Below are positions 1-8,629 of a stretch of 64,000 nucleotides of DNA, in pieces; position 1 is the stretch's first letter; the number at the start of each line of letters is the position of its first letter. The translations under genes were made by a program, and so were the position numbers. This DNA comes from Azoarcus sp. PA01 (GTDB lineage: Bacteria > Pseudomonadota > Gammaproteobacteria > Burkholderiales > Rhodocyclaceae). The stretch spans positions 62,001 to 126,000 of the forward strand of contig LARU01000002.1 of NCBI GenBank assembly GCA_001274695.2. Reading direction: 5' to 3'. The notes under the pieces are model-generated. The model was not told the DNA's origin. It was given only the letters and a program-made list of their open reading frames with translations, and searched no databases.

Positions 1-417
1 CTGCTGGCCGTAATAGGCATGTATTTCACTTGCCCACGTGGGATCGGCCATGCTCGGCCAGTGGTCCTTGTCGAACCCCGGAGCGTTCCTGAGTCGTTCG
101 GCGTCGACGTCGAGAATGAAGCACTTGCGGTCCGTGTCGAGCGTCAGGGCGCCCCACGGAATCGCGAAGAGCTTGCGACCGAGGCCGAGGAAACCGCCTG
201 TGGACAGCACCGCATACGCGACCCGGCCGCTCTGCACGTCGATCATGATCTCCTTGATGTTGCCCAGGTCTTCGCCGGCGCGATTGACGACGTCATCGCC
301 TTCGAGCGTGCTTGCCGCCATGACTTCGGGGCCGGGTCCGCTGGAGTCTTCGATTCCCGAACCGACGATGCCGGCCTTTTGAGTGCTGGGGGTCCCGGGA
401 GGATTGATGCTTGCCAT
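1..417 (-). CDS. PRC-barrel domain protein (3' end outside window)
   Basis: The reading frame starts at ATG 417 behind AAAGGAG and runs open to the left window edge (139 codons seen), so the C-terminus is missing. The visible protein has a PRC-barrel-like segment around residues 35-90 (GDDVVNRAGEDLGNIKEIMI, then VAYAVLSTGGFLGLGRKLFA). This is the fold found in ribosome-maturation, photosystem and many bacterial stress proteins. No signal peptide is visible, so it is probably cytoplasmic. It follows the BON-domain gene by 75 bp on the same strand with no promoter of its own that I can see, so it probably shares the sigma-54 promoter at 1547-1560. Proteins of this type are common in stress gene clusters, but the exact role is unknown. 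Confidence 0.75.
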   Translation of the reverse strand, partial: MASINPPGTPSTQKAGIVGSGIEDSSGPGPEVMAASTLEGDDVVNRAGEDLGNIKEIMIDVQSGRVAYAVLSTGGFLGLGRKLFAIPWGALTLDTDRKCFILDVDAERLRNAPGFDKDHWPSMADPTWASEIHAYYGQQ

Positions 418-492
418 GTCATTGCTCCTTTTGGATGAAGGTTCCACGATGAAGACGACCGGGCACCACCAACGACGCCCGGCCGGCCCTGC

Positions 493-1464
493 TCACTCCC
501 TGCTTTGTCCTTTCGACTCGCCGGAGGAGCTTCCTCGTCCGCCCGAATCGCCCGGCTCCGACTGCCCGGATACCGGTCGCCCGGACGAAGCTCCGGTTTC
601 CTGCGCTCCCCTCGCCGACGACGCCTCGGAGCCGCCGAACGCTTGCGCTTCGGGCGGAGGCTCCGGAGCGCGGATGCGCAGGTGGTTTTCAATATCCTTG
701 ACGCCCCAGCAGCTGTCCGCGACGTCTTCGATCACGTGCTTCATGTAGCGCTCGGGAACAGTCCCTTCCAGCGTCACGCAACCGTCCGAAACATTCACCG
801 CGACCTCGCTGACGTCGAGCGACTGGTCCTGCAGCAGGCGCTCGCAGACGACTTCGCGCAGGCGCTCGTCGGAGCGCGAATAGCCTTTCGGCCCTTGGCG
901 TGTGCGTCCGACATCGCTCCACAGCGGCATGCCGCGGTATTGCGGGGTGCGACTGTACGACGGGCTGCCGACACGGGGAATTTCCTGGTCCTGGGTCCAC
1001 TGGCCTTGCGACGAGCCATAGTCGCCTGCGCCGAAGCCACCGCGCACCCCGCCCTGCTGAAACTGACCCATCACGGGATCCACCGCTCCGTACTCCGCGT
1101 CTCCGGAACTCCCGTGATACGGCCGGTTGCCGCCGTACCCACCCCCACCGACGCTTCCGCCGGGGTTGCCCCTGCGCCAGCCCTGCAGGTTCGGGTCCTG
1201 GCCGGACCGCCCGTATTCCTGGCTGGTGCGCCCGCCGAACGAGCCTTCACGCACCGAGCCATAGCCCCCCGCCGAACCGCCATCGTCAAACCCCTGCTGG
1301 CCGCCCTGAAGCTGCTCGGGCTGAGGCGACCGGCTGCCCTGACCCTGCCCGTACACGTCCGGAGGTCTGCCATAACTTGGCCCCGGCATGCTGCCGCGCC
1401 CGCGTTGTTCGCGCCGGGGCTGTTCGTAATGCTGTTGCGTGGGCTGCGAACGATGTCGTTTCAT
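493..1464 (-). CDS. Gly/Gln-rich BON-domain protein
   Basis: This is a 323-residue protein. The start at ATG 1464 is chosen for the AGAAGGAG sequence 7 bases upstream; the frame stays open further upstream without a better start. Residues about 1-210 are low complexity, rich in Gly, Gln, Ser, Tyr and Arg (repeated GGYG, SQGQ-like runs) and probably disordered. Residues about 225-295 form a BON domain (LREVVCERLLQDQSLDVSEV, then VSDGCVTLEGTVPERYMKHV), a fold linked to phospholipid or envelope binding. There is no signal peptide, unlike the BON proteins at 47401 and 47898. A strong sigma-54 promoter lies 83 bp upstream, with tandem palindromes further up. It probably forms an operon with the PRC-barrel gene. 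Confidence 0.8.
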   Translation of the reverse strand: MKRHRSQPTQQHYEQPRREQRGRGSMPGPSYGRPPDVYGQGQGSRSPQPEQLQGGQQGFDDGGSAGGYGSVREGSFGGRTSQEYGRSGQDPNLQGWRRGNPGGSVGGGGYGGNRPYHGSSGDAEYGAVDPVMGQFQQGGVRGGFGAGDYGSSQGQWTQDQEIPRVGSPSYSRTPQYRGMPLWSDVGRTRQGPKGYSRSDERLREVVCERLLQDQSLDVSEVAVNVSDGCVTLEGTVPERYMKHVIEDVADSCWGVKDIENHLRIRAPEPPPEAQAFGGSEASSARGAQETGASSGRPVSGQSEPGDSGGRGSSSGESKGQSRE

Positions 1465-1546
1465 CACATGCTCCTTCTGGGCGGTTGGCGAGCTGCCGGT
1501 GAGACGTCTTGCCCCGGCCACCCTGTTCCCTCTTCCGTCGAGAGTG

Positions 1547-1560
1547 GCAAACGCCGTGCC
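1547..1560 (-). promoter_or_regulatory. Candidate sigma-54 promoter for BON/PRC-barrel genes
   Basis: On the minus strand this reads GGCACGGCGTTTGC: GG at -24 and GC at -12 with exactly 10 bases between, an exact match to GGYAC-N5-TTGC. It lies 83 bp upstream of ATG 1464. Confidence 0.75.
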
Positions 1561-1614
1561 TTGCAGGAGCCCGTTCGCGACGACCCGATCGGCCGGCGCA
1601 TCAGGCAAGACGTT

Positions 1615-1644
1615 GCAACGATTACAGCGGGATGTAGTTATAAG
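1615..1644. promoter_or_regulatory. Tandem palindromes, candidate enhancer-binding site
   Basis: GCAACGATTAC and GTAGTTATAAG are separated by 8 bp, 55-97 bp upstream of the sigma-54 promoter at 1547-1560. The first copy fits GYAA-N3-TTAC exactly and the second is degenerate. The downstream part (CGGGATGTA) is shared with the site at 30121-30151. Confidence 0.5.
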
Positions 1645-1712
1645 GCGGCAATCAAATACAAGCGTTACACGTGGCAACCGTCGCAACGCTCACAACCGTC
1701 CCAACCGTTACA

Positions 1713-1806
1713 ACCGTTCGCCCCGGCCCTTCGACTTCGCTCAGGACAGGCTTGTCGAAGGGCGCTGACACAACCCGTTCGCCCTGAGCTTGTCGAAGGG
1801 CGCTGC
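1713..1806. repeat. Extragenic palindromic repeat copies
   Basis: Two copies of the CCGTTCGCCCTGAGC/CTTGTCGAAGGGC element lie in the 445-bp gap between the kinase stop and the BON start. The same family occurs at 8301, 21021, 55617 and 59701. Apart from this and the regulatory sites described, I see nothing in the gap. Confidence 0.8.
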
Positions 1807-1909
1807 CGCGGGCTTCTACAGATTTATCCCGCGCAACGCCGAAAGGCTCGGCCTGCACGGGCATCTGGCTGCCGAGTCATTAGGGGCGCCCAGCGGGCGC
1901 GGCAAAAGG

Positions 1910-4906
1910 TCACGCGGCCGACGCTTGCGGGCGTTGCGCGTCGCGATCCGCGACGTCGAGCGTCGCGGCGATCGTTTCGATCAGGATCCGCGCGTCGATC
2001 GGTTTGCCGACGCACTCCTGAAAGCCGGCGAGTTCGAAGCGGGTACGGTCGAGGCGGCTCAAGGCGGTCACCGCGACGGCCGGGATGAACGGCAGCGACG
2101 CGAGCTCGCGCACGCGCTGCAAGACGCTGAAGCCGCTGTCACCGGGCATCGCGATATCGAGCAGCAGGATCGCCGGCAGGCGGACCGCGTCCGCCCGGCC
2201 GAGCACCGCCAGCAGCTCGGCCCCGGAACTGAAGGTGCGCACGCGCGCGCCGGCCTGCGACAGGATCATTGACATCACTTCGCGCGTGTCCGCCTCGTCA
2301 TCGACCACCAGCGCTTCGACACCTTCGAGCGCAGTGCGCGGCGGGCGGCCTTCCCGCGCTTCGAGCGACTCGCCCGGCACGGCATCCTGTACCAGCCCGG
2401 GCAGTTCCACGGTGAACACCGATCCGCAGCCCGCGCCGCCACTCTCGACCCGCACGCTGCCGCCGTGGAGTTCGACGAGGTTGCGCACCAGCGCAAGCCC
2501 GATGCCGAGGCCTTGATGGCGACGCGTCATCGACGTGTCAGCCTGGCTGAAGCGGTCGAACACGTGGGGCAGGAAGTCGGCTTCGATGCCGACTCCGGAA
2601 TCCGCAACCGACAAGATCACCGACGTCTCACCCTGGGTCAGGCGCACTTCGACCCAGCCCTCTTCAGGCGTGAACTTCAGGGCGTTTGCAAGCAGGTTGA
2701 TGACGATCTGCTGCAGCCGGTCGTGATCGCCGTTGATCGTTAGCACCGGACGATCGGTATGGAAGCGCAGCTCGATCCGTTTCGCCTTCGCGGTGTCCCA
2801 CGAAAGGTCGATCGCCGCATGGATGATATCGACGAGATTGACGCGGCGGCAGTTCAGTTCGAGCTTGCCGCTGATGATCCGCGACGTGTCGAGGAGGTCA
2901 TCGATCAGCCGCGCCTGGTGGTTGATGTTGCGCTTGATCGCCTCGGCCGCGCGCAGCACGGTCGCGGGTTCGAGGTTGCTCGACGCGGTAAGCACCTGGC
3001 TCCAGCCTTTGAGCGCGTTCAGCGGCGAACGCAGCTCGTGCGACACGATCGCGAGGAACTCGTCCTTCGCGCGGTTGGCGCGTTCGGCCTCGCCGCGCAG
3101 GCGGTGTTCGGCGACGAGCAGCTGTTCGAGCTCGCGCTGCGCACGCTTGCGCTCGGTGATGTCCTTGGATACGCCGACGAGCCCGAAGACGTGCCCTTGC
3201 GAGTCGCGCAGCGGAGACTTCGTCACGAGGAAAGTGCGCGTGCCGGCGCGCGTCGTGCGCGTTTCCTCGACGACGATCGGCCGGCGCATCTCGATGACGC
3301 GGCGGTCGTTCTCGAGGATGCGGCGCATTTCCTCAGAGTCGCCGAAAAGGCTCTCTTCCTTGTGACCGACGACCTGCGCGCGGCTCAGCCCCATCGCCTG
3401 CAACGCGGCCGGGTTGACCATCATGATGCGCCCTTCGCGGCTTTTCGCGACGATCAGCTCCGGTGTGCTCGCGGCGATCGTGCTCAGCAGCGTCGTGCTC
3501 TCGCGCAGCACCGACATCGTCCGTTCCAGCGCGCGCGTGCGGTCGCCGACGCGCCGGTCGAGGGCCGCGTAAGCCTGCCGGTCGGCATGTTCCCGCGCCC
3601 GATGGGCACGGGCGTCGCGCAGCACCAGCACGCCGCCGCTGATCCCGCCTTTCCAGTCGCGGATCGGCGTCGCGGTCGCCTCCACCGCACGCACGCTGCC
3701 GTCGCGCACGCGCAGCGCCGGTTCGCCGCTGATCGTCACCTGGCGGAGCTCCGAAAACGCCCTCGCGAACGGCGACCCCATCGGCTGATCCGTCGCTTCA
3801 TCGACGAGCATGACGAGCTCCTGCAGATCCCGGCCGATCGCGTCGGCGACCTTCACATCGAGCAATGTCTCCGCCGCCGGGTTGAGGAACCCGACGCGCA
3901 TCTCGTTATTGACGGTGATGACCGCATCCTCGATCGTCGCCAGCGTGACCTCGAGCCACTGCTGCTGCGTGTTCGCGCGGAGCTCGGCGATCGAACGGTC
4001 GGTATTCATCTCGTCGAGCCGGGTGGCGGTCCACAGGATCAGGACCGTGCACGCGACGATCATCGCGACCGCCACGACCCCTTCGCTCTCGATCACGCCG
4101 AACCATCCGAAGCGCTGACCCAGGGCCTGCAGCCAACCGGCCAAGAGCGGCACGGCGACCGCGACCGGCAGCAGGCGGCGGAAAATCACCGCGCCGGGCG
4201 AGTCGTGCTCGAGCAGCTGCATGAAGCGCGGCGGCGGATTCCTCAACAGCAGGCTGAAGCTCGTGATCAGCAGCGCCAGCGCCACCGGCAGCGCGATGCC
4301 GACCGAAGGAATCGCGAGATTGAGGCGGACAAGGTGAAAAGTCAGCCCGACCACCGCGACCAGCGCGACGCCGCCGACGGCCACGGCAAGCAGCCGCGAG
4401 GCCGCGACCAGGCGGGGCTCGCCCAACGGCGCGAGCGCGAGGGCTGCAGCAAGGAGGAAATAGGTGCTTGCGGTCCCAACGGCCGGTCCGGAAGGGGCAT
4501 AAATGGATCCCGGCTCGGCCGTTGGCAGCAGCGGCGACAGGACCATGCCGACCGGGTCCGGTCCGAGCGTCAGCGCCATCACCGACATCAGCGCGACGGC
4601 AAGAGCTGCCGCACCGACAGTGAAACGAGCGCGCGCGGCCGGCGCATGCTCGAGCTCGCGCAGCGCGAATGCGATGAACAGAAGCTTGACGATGCTGGTT
4701 GGCATGAACGGCACCGACTCCACGCCCAACGTCGCCAGAGCAGGCCTGCCGACGAACCATCCGACCGCGCCGATCAGCGCCAGCACTACGACTGCGGGGC
4801 TCGCGTACGCGGACAATTGCTGGAGTCGCATGCCCCAGTCGCTCGGTACCCGTTCCGCACTTGCGGGAAGAAAGACGCTATCGCCCATTCGCGTCCTTAT
4901 CGACAT
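1910..4906 (-). CDS. Hybrid sensor histidine kinase with integral membrane input and two PAS domains
   Basis: This is a 998-residue protein. Residues about 25-300 hold many hydrophobic helices (a membrane-embedded sensory module). They are followed by PAS 1 (about 310-420), a coiled-coil stretch (about 425-475), PAS 2 with a PAC ending near 590 (GLVGVSKDITERKR) and a HisKA domain with the phosphoacceptor His in FLAIVSHELRSPLNALKG. The ATPase domain shows the N, G1 and G2 boxes (NLLANALKFTPEEG, DSGVGI, GLGIGLALV). A receiver lies at about 870-985 with its Asp in ILLLDIAMPGDSG and Lys in CVGKPID. It autophosphorylates and passes phosphate to its own receiver or to a partner. The NtrC-type regulator 1.9 kb upstream is a natural candidate partner, but no phosphotransfer (HPt) domain is seen. 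The start at 4906 has GGGAGG about 15 bases upstream, which is rather far. Confidence 0.9.
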   Translation of the reverse strand: MSIRTRMGDSVFLPASAERVPSDWGMRLQQLSAYASPAVVVLALIGAVGWFVGRPALATLGVESVPFMPTSIVKLLFIAFALRELEHAPAARARFTVGAAALAVALMSVMALTLGPDPVGMVLSPLLPTAEPGSIYAPSGPAVGTASTYFLLAAALALAPLGEPRLVAASRLLAVAVGGVALVAVVGLTFHLVRLNLAIPSVGIALPVALALLITSFSLLLRNPPPRFMQLLEHDSPGAVIFRRLLPVAVAVPLLAGWLQALGQRFGWFGVIESEGVVAVAMIVACTVLILWTATRLDEMNTDRSIAELRANTQQQWLEVTLATIEDAVITVNNEMRVGFLNPAAETLLDVKVADAIGRDLQELVMLVDEATDQPMGSPFARAFSELRQVTISGEPALRVRDGSVRAVEATATPIRDWKGGISGGVLVLRDARAHRAREHADRQAYAALDRRVGDRTRALERTMSVLRESTTLLSTIAASTPELIVAKSREGRIMMVNPAALQAMGLSRAQVVGHKEESLFGDSEEMRRILENDRRVIEMRRPIVVEETRTTRAGTRTFLVTKSPLRDSQGHVFGLVGVSKDITERKRAQRELEQLLVAEHRLRGEAERANRAKDEFLAIVSHELRSPLNALKGWSQVLTASSNLEPATVLRAAEAIKRNINHQARLIDDLLDTSRIISGKLELNCRRVNLVDIIHAAIDLSWDTAKAKRIELRFHTDRPVLTINGDHDRLQQIVINLLANALKFTPEEGWVEVRLTQGETSVILSVADSGVGIEADFLPHVFDRFSQADTSMTRRHQGLGIGLALVRNLVELHGGSVRVESGGAGCGSVFTVELPGLVQDAVPGESLEAREGRPPRTALEGVEALVVDDEADTREVMSMILSQAGARVRTFSSGAELLAVLGRADAVRLPAILLLDIAMPGDSGFSVLQRVRELASLPFIPAVAVTALSRLDRTRFELAGFQECVGKPIDARILIETIAATLDVADRDAQRPQASAA

Positions 4907-5098
4907 GTTCAGTCATCTGCACCTCCCAACCGGAGCGGCCCCACCTCCGGCATTGCGTCCACCCGGGCAAAACGACCGTACCTTCTTCGATCGCCCCTCG
5001 CGGACGAAAACGCCTGCCCCGGCTGAGAGCAAATCAGGTCATTCGGCTCACGCAGAATATGACCGCGATCCGCTGCCGGTGTTCTTTTTTGCAAACAA

Positions 5099-5503
5099 TT
5101 ACCGTTTTGGAACTGGGCGCGGCACTTGATAGGGAGGTGACGCAGATCCGGCTGCGCCGAACGGAGGAGGTCTGAGCGCGCCTTGTTGACGCACCCATCC
5201 CATCACGTGCGGCACTGCGGCCCATGGGTTGCCGTAGCGCCAGCGCAACGCCGACAGCGCCAGGCCCGTCGCCACGGCGAGAAAACCCTTGCGTACCGGC
5301 GCTCCCGCTTCCTGACGGCGAGGACGTCGCCGCAACACGTTGCCGACGACAAACCCCGTCAGCAACGCTGCGCTCAGGCCACGCGGGGACGCGACTTCGC
5401 TGCGCACGTGGCCGCGCCACGCGTCGAACTGGGCGTCCAGCAATCGACGCTCCAGCGCGACGCGCGCTTCGGCTTCCGCGAGCGATCTTCCAGGTGTGTT
5501 CAT
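5099..5503 (-). CDS. YqjK-like small protein
   Basis: This is a 134-residue basic protein. The start at ATG 5503 overlaps the stop of the upstream holin-like gene (ATGA), implying translational coupling. The N-terminal half is a charged helix (RSLAEAEARVALERRLLDAQ); the middle holds one probable hydrophobic segment (GLSAALLTGFVVGNVL) and a second weaker one (FLAVATGLALSALRW). Position and size match the third gene of the yqjD-yqjE-yqjK arrangement. The longer open frame extending to 6430 is an antisense shadow of the two upstream genes. Function unknown; probably membrane associated. Confidence 0.7.
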   Translation of the reverse strand: MNTPGRSLAEAEARVALERRLLDAQFDAWRGHVRSEVASPRGLSAALLTGFVVGNVLRRRPRRQEAGAPVRKGFLAVATGLALSALRWRYGNPWAAVPHVMGWVRQQGALRPPPFGAAGSASPPYQVPRPVPKR

Positions 5504-5892
5504 GGTATGTCTCCGCGTGCCGGCTCGCCCTCGACCTGCCGCAGCGTCGCCGCCAGCGGTGGATTGCGCTTGAGCTGACGCCATAACCACAGCCCTGCCA
5601 GCGCGGCCGCGGCGACGTTGATCAGACCCGCAGACGCCAGCACTCCCGGCCACGAAACACCATCGGCGAGCAGCCAGCCGGCCACCGCGACGACGAACGC
5701 GAGCCACGCCGTCACGACCAGCACCGCCGCGACGATCGCAACGCACAGCACTTCGATGATCTGGTGCACCGCGTGACGGGCGTCGACGACGACCAGCGAT
5801 GCATACGCTTTGGCCAGACTCTTGACCCGCCGCAACAGGCCCGGCAGCGAAGGGTCTGCCGGACCTGTTTCGTACGTTCCCGTCGCCATCAT
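5500..5892 (-). CDS. YqjE-like phage-holin-family membrane protein
   Basis: This is a 130-residue protein with two strong hydrophobic segments (about 45-70, VLCVAIVAAVLVVTAWLAFV; about 80-103, ending AALAGLWLW), a charged N-terminal helix and a basic C-terminus. This is the layout of the actinobacterial-holin-type/YqjE family, inner membrane proteins found beside YqjD. The start could be at either of two adjacent Met codons. It is preceded by the DUF883 gene with a 21-bp gap and followed by an ATGA overlap, so the three genes form one operon. Confidence 0.75.
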   Translation of the reverse strand: MMATGTYETGPADPSLPGLLRRVKSLAKAYASLVVVDARHAVHQIIEVLCVAIVAAVLVVTAWLAFVVAVAGWLLADGVSWPGVLASAGLINVAAAALAGLWLWRQLKRNPPLAATLRQVEGEPARGDIP

Positions 5893-5913
5893 CGACTCCG
5901 GCTCGCGGGGCGA

Positions 5914-6198
5914 TCAGTGCGACGTGAAGCGGCTGAACAGTATCCCCACTCCGACCGCGATCATCACCGATGCGACCGGATGGCGTCTGACGCATTCCCG
6001 GGCGCCTTCCAGCATCTGCTCCTGCGTCGCCATCCATTCCTGGCCTTTTTCCCCGGCGTGGCGCAACGTCGAAGACGCGGCACCGGCGAAACGATCGACC
6101 GCCTCGTGGGCCGTGCTCGACAGGTGCTCTATTTTCTCCGCTCCCTTCTCCGCGCTCCCGGCCATCGTGCCTTGCATACCCGTTGTAGTGTTTTCCAT
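5914..6198 (-). CDS. DUF883/ElaB-YqjD family protein
   Basis: This is a 94-residue protein. Residues 1-70 form an amphipathic coiled coil rich in Glu, Lys and Ala, followed by a C-terminal hydrophobic tail (PVASVMIAVGVGILFSRF). This is the ElaB/YqjD layout; in E. coli these tail-anchored proteins are stationary-phase induced and bind ribosomes at the inner membrane. The start ATG 6198 is preceded by AAGGAGAACCCAGA. It leads the yqjDEK-like operon and has an exact sigma-54 promoter 70 bp upstream. Confidence 0.85.
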   Translation of the reverse strand: MENTTTGMQGTMAGSAEKGAEKIEHLSSTAHEAVDRFAGAASSTLRHAGEKGQEWMATQEQMLEGARECVRRHPVASVMIAVGVGILFSRFTSH

Positions 6199-6267
6199 TC
6201 TGGGTTCTCCTTTGAGTGATCTGCCGAAGCCCGTTGCCGAAGCAAAGCCGCTGGCGTACTTTCGATA

Positions 6268-6281
6268 GCAAACCGCGTGCC
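6268..6281 (-). promoter_or_regulatory. Candidate sigma-54 promoter for the yqjDEK-like operon
   Basis: On the minus strand this reads GGCACGCGGTTTGC, an exact match to GGYAC-N5-TTGC with 10-bp GG-GC spacing, 70 bp upstream of ATG 6198. The nearest tandem palindromes (6773-6802) are about 490 bp upstream. Confidence 0.75.
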
Positions 6282-6305
6282 CGGGCGAAGTGACGGTCAG
6301 GACGG

Positions 6306-6674
6306 TCAGCGCCGACGCTCGTCTTCGCGCGGGTCGCGGTTCGTCGCCTCCGACGTGTCGGGCGGCACGTCGGCACCGGGCGAGCGTTCCGGCGGCACAC
6401 CCGGGCCCGGAACGTCCGACGGGATACCACGCCCGGTCGTGTCGCGCAGCCCGCGACGGATGTCGCGCGCTGCCTGTTCGATCACCTTGCGCGGCAATTT
6501 GTCTTCCGGCTCGGGCCGATCAGGCGACTCGTCCCGTTCGTGCGGCAACGGCATCTCGTCGGGGAGCGGAGGACGGGCGAGGTTCGTGTCTTCGGCATCG
6601 GGGACCGGATAACCCGGACTGGATGGCTCCGCCGGCCGGGGCTTGGCCGGGTCGCGCCTGTTTTCCTTGCTCAT
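6306..6674 (-). CDS. Small proline- and charge-rich protein of unknown function
   Basis: This is a 122-residue hydrophilic protein, very rich in Pro, Asp, Glu and Arg, with no hydrophobic segment and probably disordered. The start at ATG 6674 (MSKENRRDPAKPRP) is chosen for GGAGGTGTGCCA directly upstream; the frame is open to 6749 without a better site. It lies between the response regulator gene and the yqjDEK-like operon on the same strand. I do not recognise a family. Confidence 0.6.
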   Translation of the reverse strand: MSKENRRDPAKPRPAEPSSPGYPVPDAEDTNLARPPLPDEMPLPHERDESPDRPEPEDKLPRKVIEQAARDIRRGLRDTTGRGIPSDVPGPGVPPERSPGADVPPDTSEATNRDPREDERRR

Positions 6675-6772
6675 TGGCACACCTCCGCGGAAGTTAGCGT
6701 GTTCTTCCTGCAAGCAGATTTCATGCAGGGGGAAAACGCGTTGCACCACAGGAAATGCAATGCGGATGGCCA

Positions 6773-6802
6773 GTAAGACTTACGCCAGGCGGTAAGACTT
6801 AC
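6773..6802. promoter_or_regulatory. Perfect tandem palindromes, best candidate enhancer-binding site
   Basis: Two identical perfect 11-bp palindromes GTAAGACTTAC (6773-6783 and 6792-6802) are separated by 8 bp (GCCAGGCG). This is the clearest copy of the motif seen at 1615, 30121, 55112 and 58836. It lies about 100 bp upstream of ATG 6674 and just after the response regulator stop. No well-spaced sigma-54 promoter is visible between it and ATG 6674. Confidence 0.6.
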
Positions 6803-6832
6803 ATCGAAGCAGCGTGCTTCGCCGCTGCTGCC

Positions 6833-8260
6833 TCACTGCACCCCGTTGGCCGAAGGACGGCTCTCCTCGTCCTCGGCCGGCCCGCCCGCAAACTCCTCGG
6901 CATCCTCTTCGTCATAGAGATCCTCCTTGCCGGCGTTATAGACGGCGAGGCGGTTATACAGCGTCTTGAGGCTGATGCCGAGCATCTCCGCCGCCTTGCG
7001 CTTGACGTTGCCGCATTCCATCAGCGTGGCCTCCATGACCCTGCGGTTGACTTCGTCGAGCGGCGTGCCGACACGGATCGTGATCACCGAACTGTTCGAC
7101 TTCTGCAGGAGATTCTCCGGCGCGTTATCCGGTTCGATGACGTCGTCGGCGAGGATGAAAGCGCGATGGACGTAGTTCTTCAGCTCGCGCACGTTGCCCG
7201 GCCAGTTGTGCGCATAGAGCGCCGCGAGCGCCGCCGGCGAGAAACGCTTGTTCGTCTGCTCCTGCGCGTTGAGTTCGGCGAGGAAATGTTCCGCGAGCAG
7301 TTCGATGTCGGTGCCGCGTTCGCGCAACGGCGGCAGGTAGATCGGGAACACGTTGAGGCGGTGGTAGAGGTCTTCGCGCATGCGGCCCTCGGAGACCGCT
7401 TTTTGAGGCGAACGGTTCGTCGCGGCGATCAGCCGCACGTCCGTCGCGATGTGTTCGTTCGTGCCGACGCGCATGAACGTGCCGGTCTCGAGTACGCGCA
7501 GCAGCTTCACCTGCAGCTCCGGGCGCATCTCGGTGACTTCATCGAGGAACAGCGTGCCGCGGTTGGCCCGTTCGAAAAATCCGTGATGTTGGCGGTCGGC
7601 GCCGGTGAAACTGCCTTTCTCGTGGCCGAACAGCTCGCTCTCGACAAGCTGGGGCGACACGGCACCGCAGTTGAGCGGCAGGAAGGGGTGGCGCTTGCGC
7701 CGACTCAGGTCATGGATGCTCTGCGCGACCACTTCCTTGCCGGTGCCGCTTTCGCCGATCAGCAGCACCGACGCCGAAGTCGGCGCGACCCGCGAGAGCT
7801 GGTCGTACAGCCGGTGCATCGGCGGTGAGCTGCCGAGGAGGTGGCCGAAGCGCCCGAGCTTGCGCAGTTCGCTGCGCAACTCGCCGATTTCCTGGCGGAA
7901 ATGTTCCGCTTTCGGAATCCGCTGCAAAATGCCGCGCAGGCGTTCGATGTCGACCGGCTTGACGAGGTAGTCGGTGGCGCCGGAGCGCAGCGCATCGATT
8001 GCAGTCTCGACGCTCGCGTGCCCGGTGATGACGACCACTTCCGTGGTGTCGCGCGATTCGAGCTCGTTGAGGATTTCGATCCCTTGCCCGTCCGGAAGCA
8101 TCAGGTCGGTGAGCACGACATCGGGCGTCGAACGGGTGAGATGAATGCGCGCGGCGCGCAACGAATCGGCGGTGGCCACGGTGTAGCCTTCGCCCTTGAT
8201 GAACTCGGTGAGCCAGCCCAGAGATTCCGGGTCATCATCGACCAGCAGTACGTTCGACAT
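6833..8260 (-). CDS. NtrC-family sigma-54-dependent response regulator
   Basis: This is a 475-residue enhancer-binding protein. The receiver spans residues 1-120 (LLVDDD at 5-10, phosphoacceptor Asp near 53 in [11 protein letters not shown]). The sigma-54 AAA+ ATPase spans about 145-385 (Walker A GESGTGKE, sigma-54-contact loop GSFTGAD in place of the usual GAFTGA, Walker B GTLFLDEV). A Fis-type DNA-binding helix-turn-helix lies at about 415-450 ([19 protein letters not shown]), followed by an acidic tail. It would bind enhancer sites and drive sigma-54 open-complex formation when phosphorylated. It is the only sigma-54 activator in the window and is the obvious candidate for the GYAA-N3-TTAC sites. 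The hybrid kinase at 1910 is the nearest candidate sensor. Confidence 0.93.
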   Translation of the reverse strand: MSNVLLVDDDPESLGWLTEFIKGEGYTVATADSLRAARIHLTRSTPDVVLTDLMLPDGQGIEILNELESRDTTEVVVITGHASVETAIDALRSGATDYLVKPVDIERLRGILQRIPKAEHFRQEIGELRSELRKLGRFGHLLGSSPPMHRLYDQLSRVAPTSASVLLIGESGTGKEVVAQSIHDLSRRKRHPFLPLNCGAVSPQLVESELFGHEKGSFTGADRQHHGFFERANRGTLFLDEVTEMRPELQVKLLRVLETGTFMRVGTNEHIATDVRLIAATNRSPQKAVSEGRMREDLYHRLNVFPIYLPPLRERGTDIELLAEHFLAELNAQEQTNKRFSPAALAALYAHNWPGNVRELKNYVHRAFILADDVIEPDNAPENLLQKSNSSVITIRVGTPLDEVNRRVMEATLMECGNVKRKAAEMLGISLKTLYNRLAVYNAGKEDLYDEEDAEEFAGGPAEDEESRPSANGVQ

Positions 8261-8300
8261 TTCTCCTCCGAGGCACGACGCCGTTCAACCGGCAGTCAGT

Positions 8301-8430
8301 TAAAACCGTTCGCCCTGAGCTTGAAGGGTGCCACCAGGACAACCGTTCGCCCTGAGCTTGTCGAAGGGCACCGCCAGGGCTGCGACAAGCCTGTCCTGAG
8401 CGAGGCCGCAGGGCTCAGCCCGAACGGTAT
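8301..8430. repeat. Extragenic palindromic repeat cluster
   Basis: The 250-bp gap between the divergent regulator and DUF421 genes holds three partial copies of CCGTTCGCCCTGAGC plus a mirror copy ending GCTCAGCCCGAACGGT, so the block can fold back on itself. Beyond it (8440-8530) there is a GTAATTTTTTC half-site-like sequence at 8500. Confidence 0.75.
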
Positions 8431-8629
8431 TTGGGCGCCGTGTTAATAGGTTAACAACTTGATACTAGTCCTCCCCGCTTCCACTCATTGTGGGAAGTTG
8501 TAATTTTTTCAGTCAATTGCCGTCGAGCTGATGGCGGTTGCGGCGCCTGCGCCGGGAAAGCCGATTGCAGGGGAGCGTGAAACGGCGACGCCCGCGGGAA
8601 CGATCGCCGCCCCTTCGTGGGAGGCCTTC

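Noticed and set aside
2759..5026. 755-codon open frame antisense to the hybrid kinase
   Set aside because: Low-complexity shadow with no recognisable domain; the kinase on the minus strand has all family motifs.
5091..5103. Sigma-54-like element upstream of the hybrid kinase (minus strand)
   Set aside because: The GG-GC spacing is 9 bases, which normally abolishes sigma-54 recognition.
5099..6430. 443-codon reading of the yqjK-like frame
   Set aside because: Only the last 134 codons follow a proper start; the rest is antisense-like shadow over the two upstream genes.
6757..6771. Sigma-54-like GG...GC upstream of the 6674 gene (minus strand)
   Set aside because: The GG-GC spacing is 11 rather than 10 and it abuts the palindrome pair, so it is unlikely to be a working promoter.
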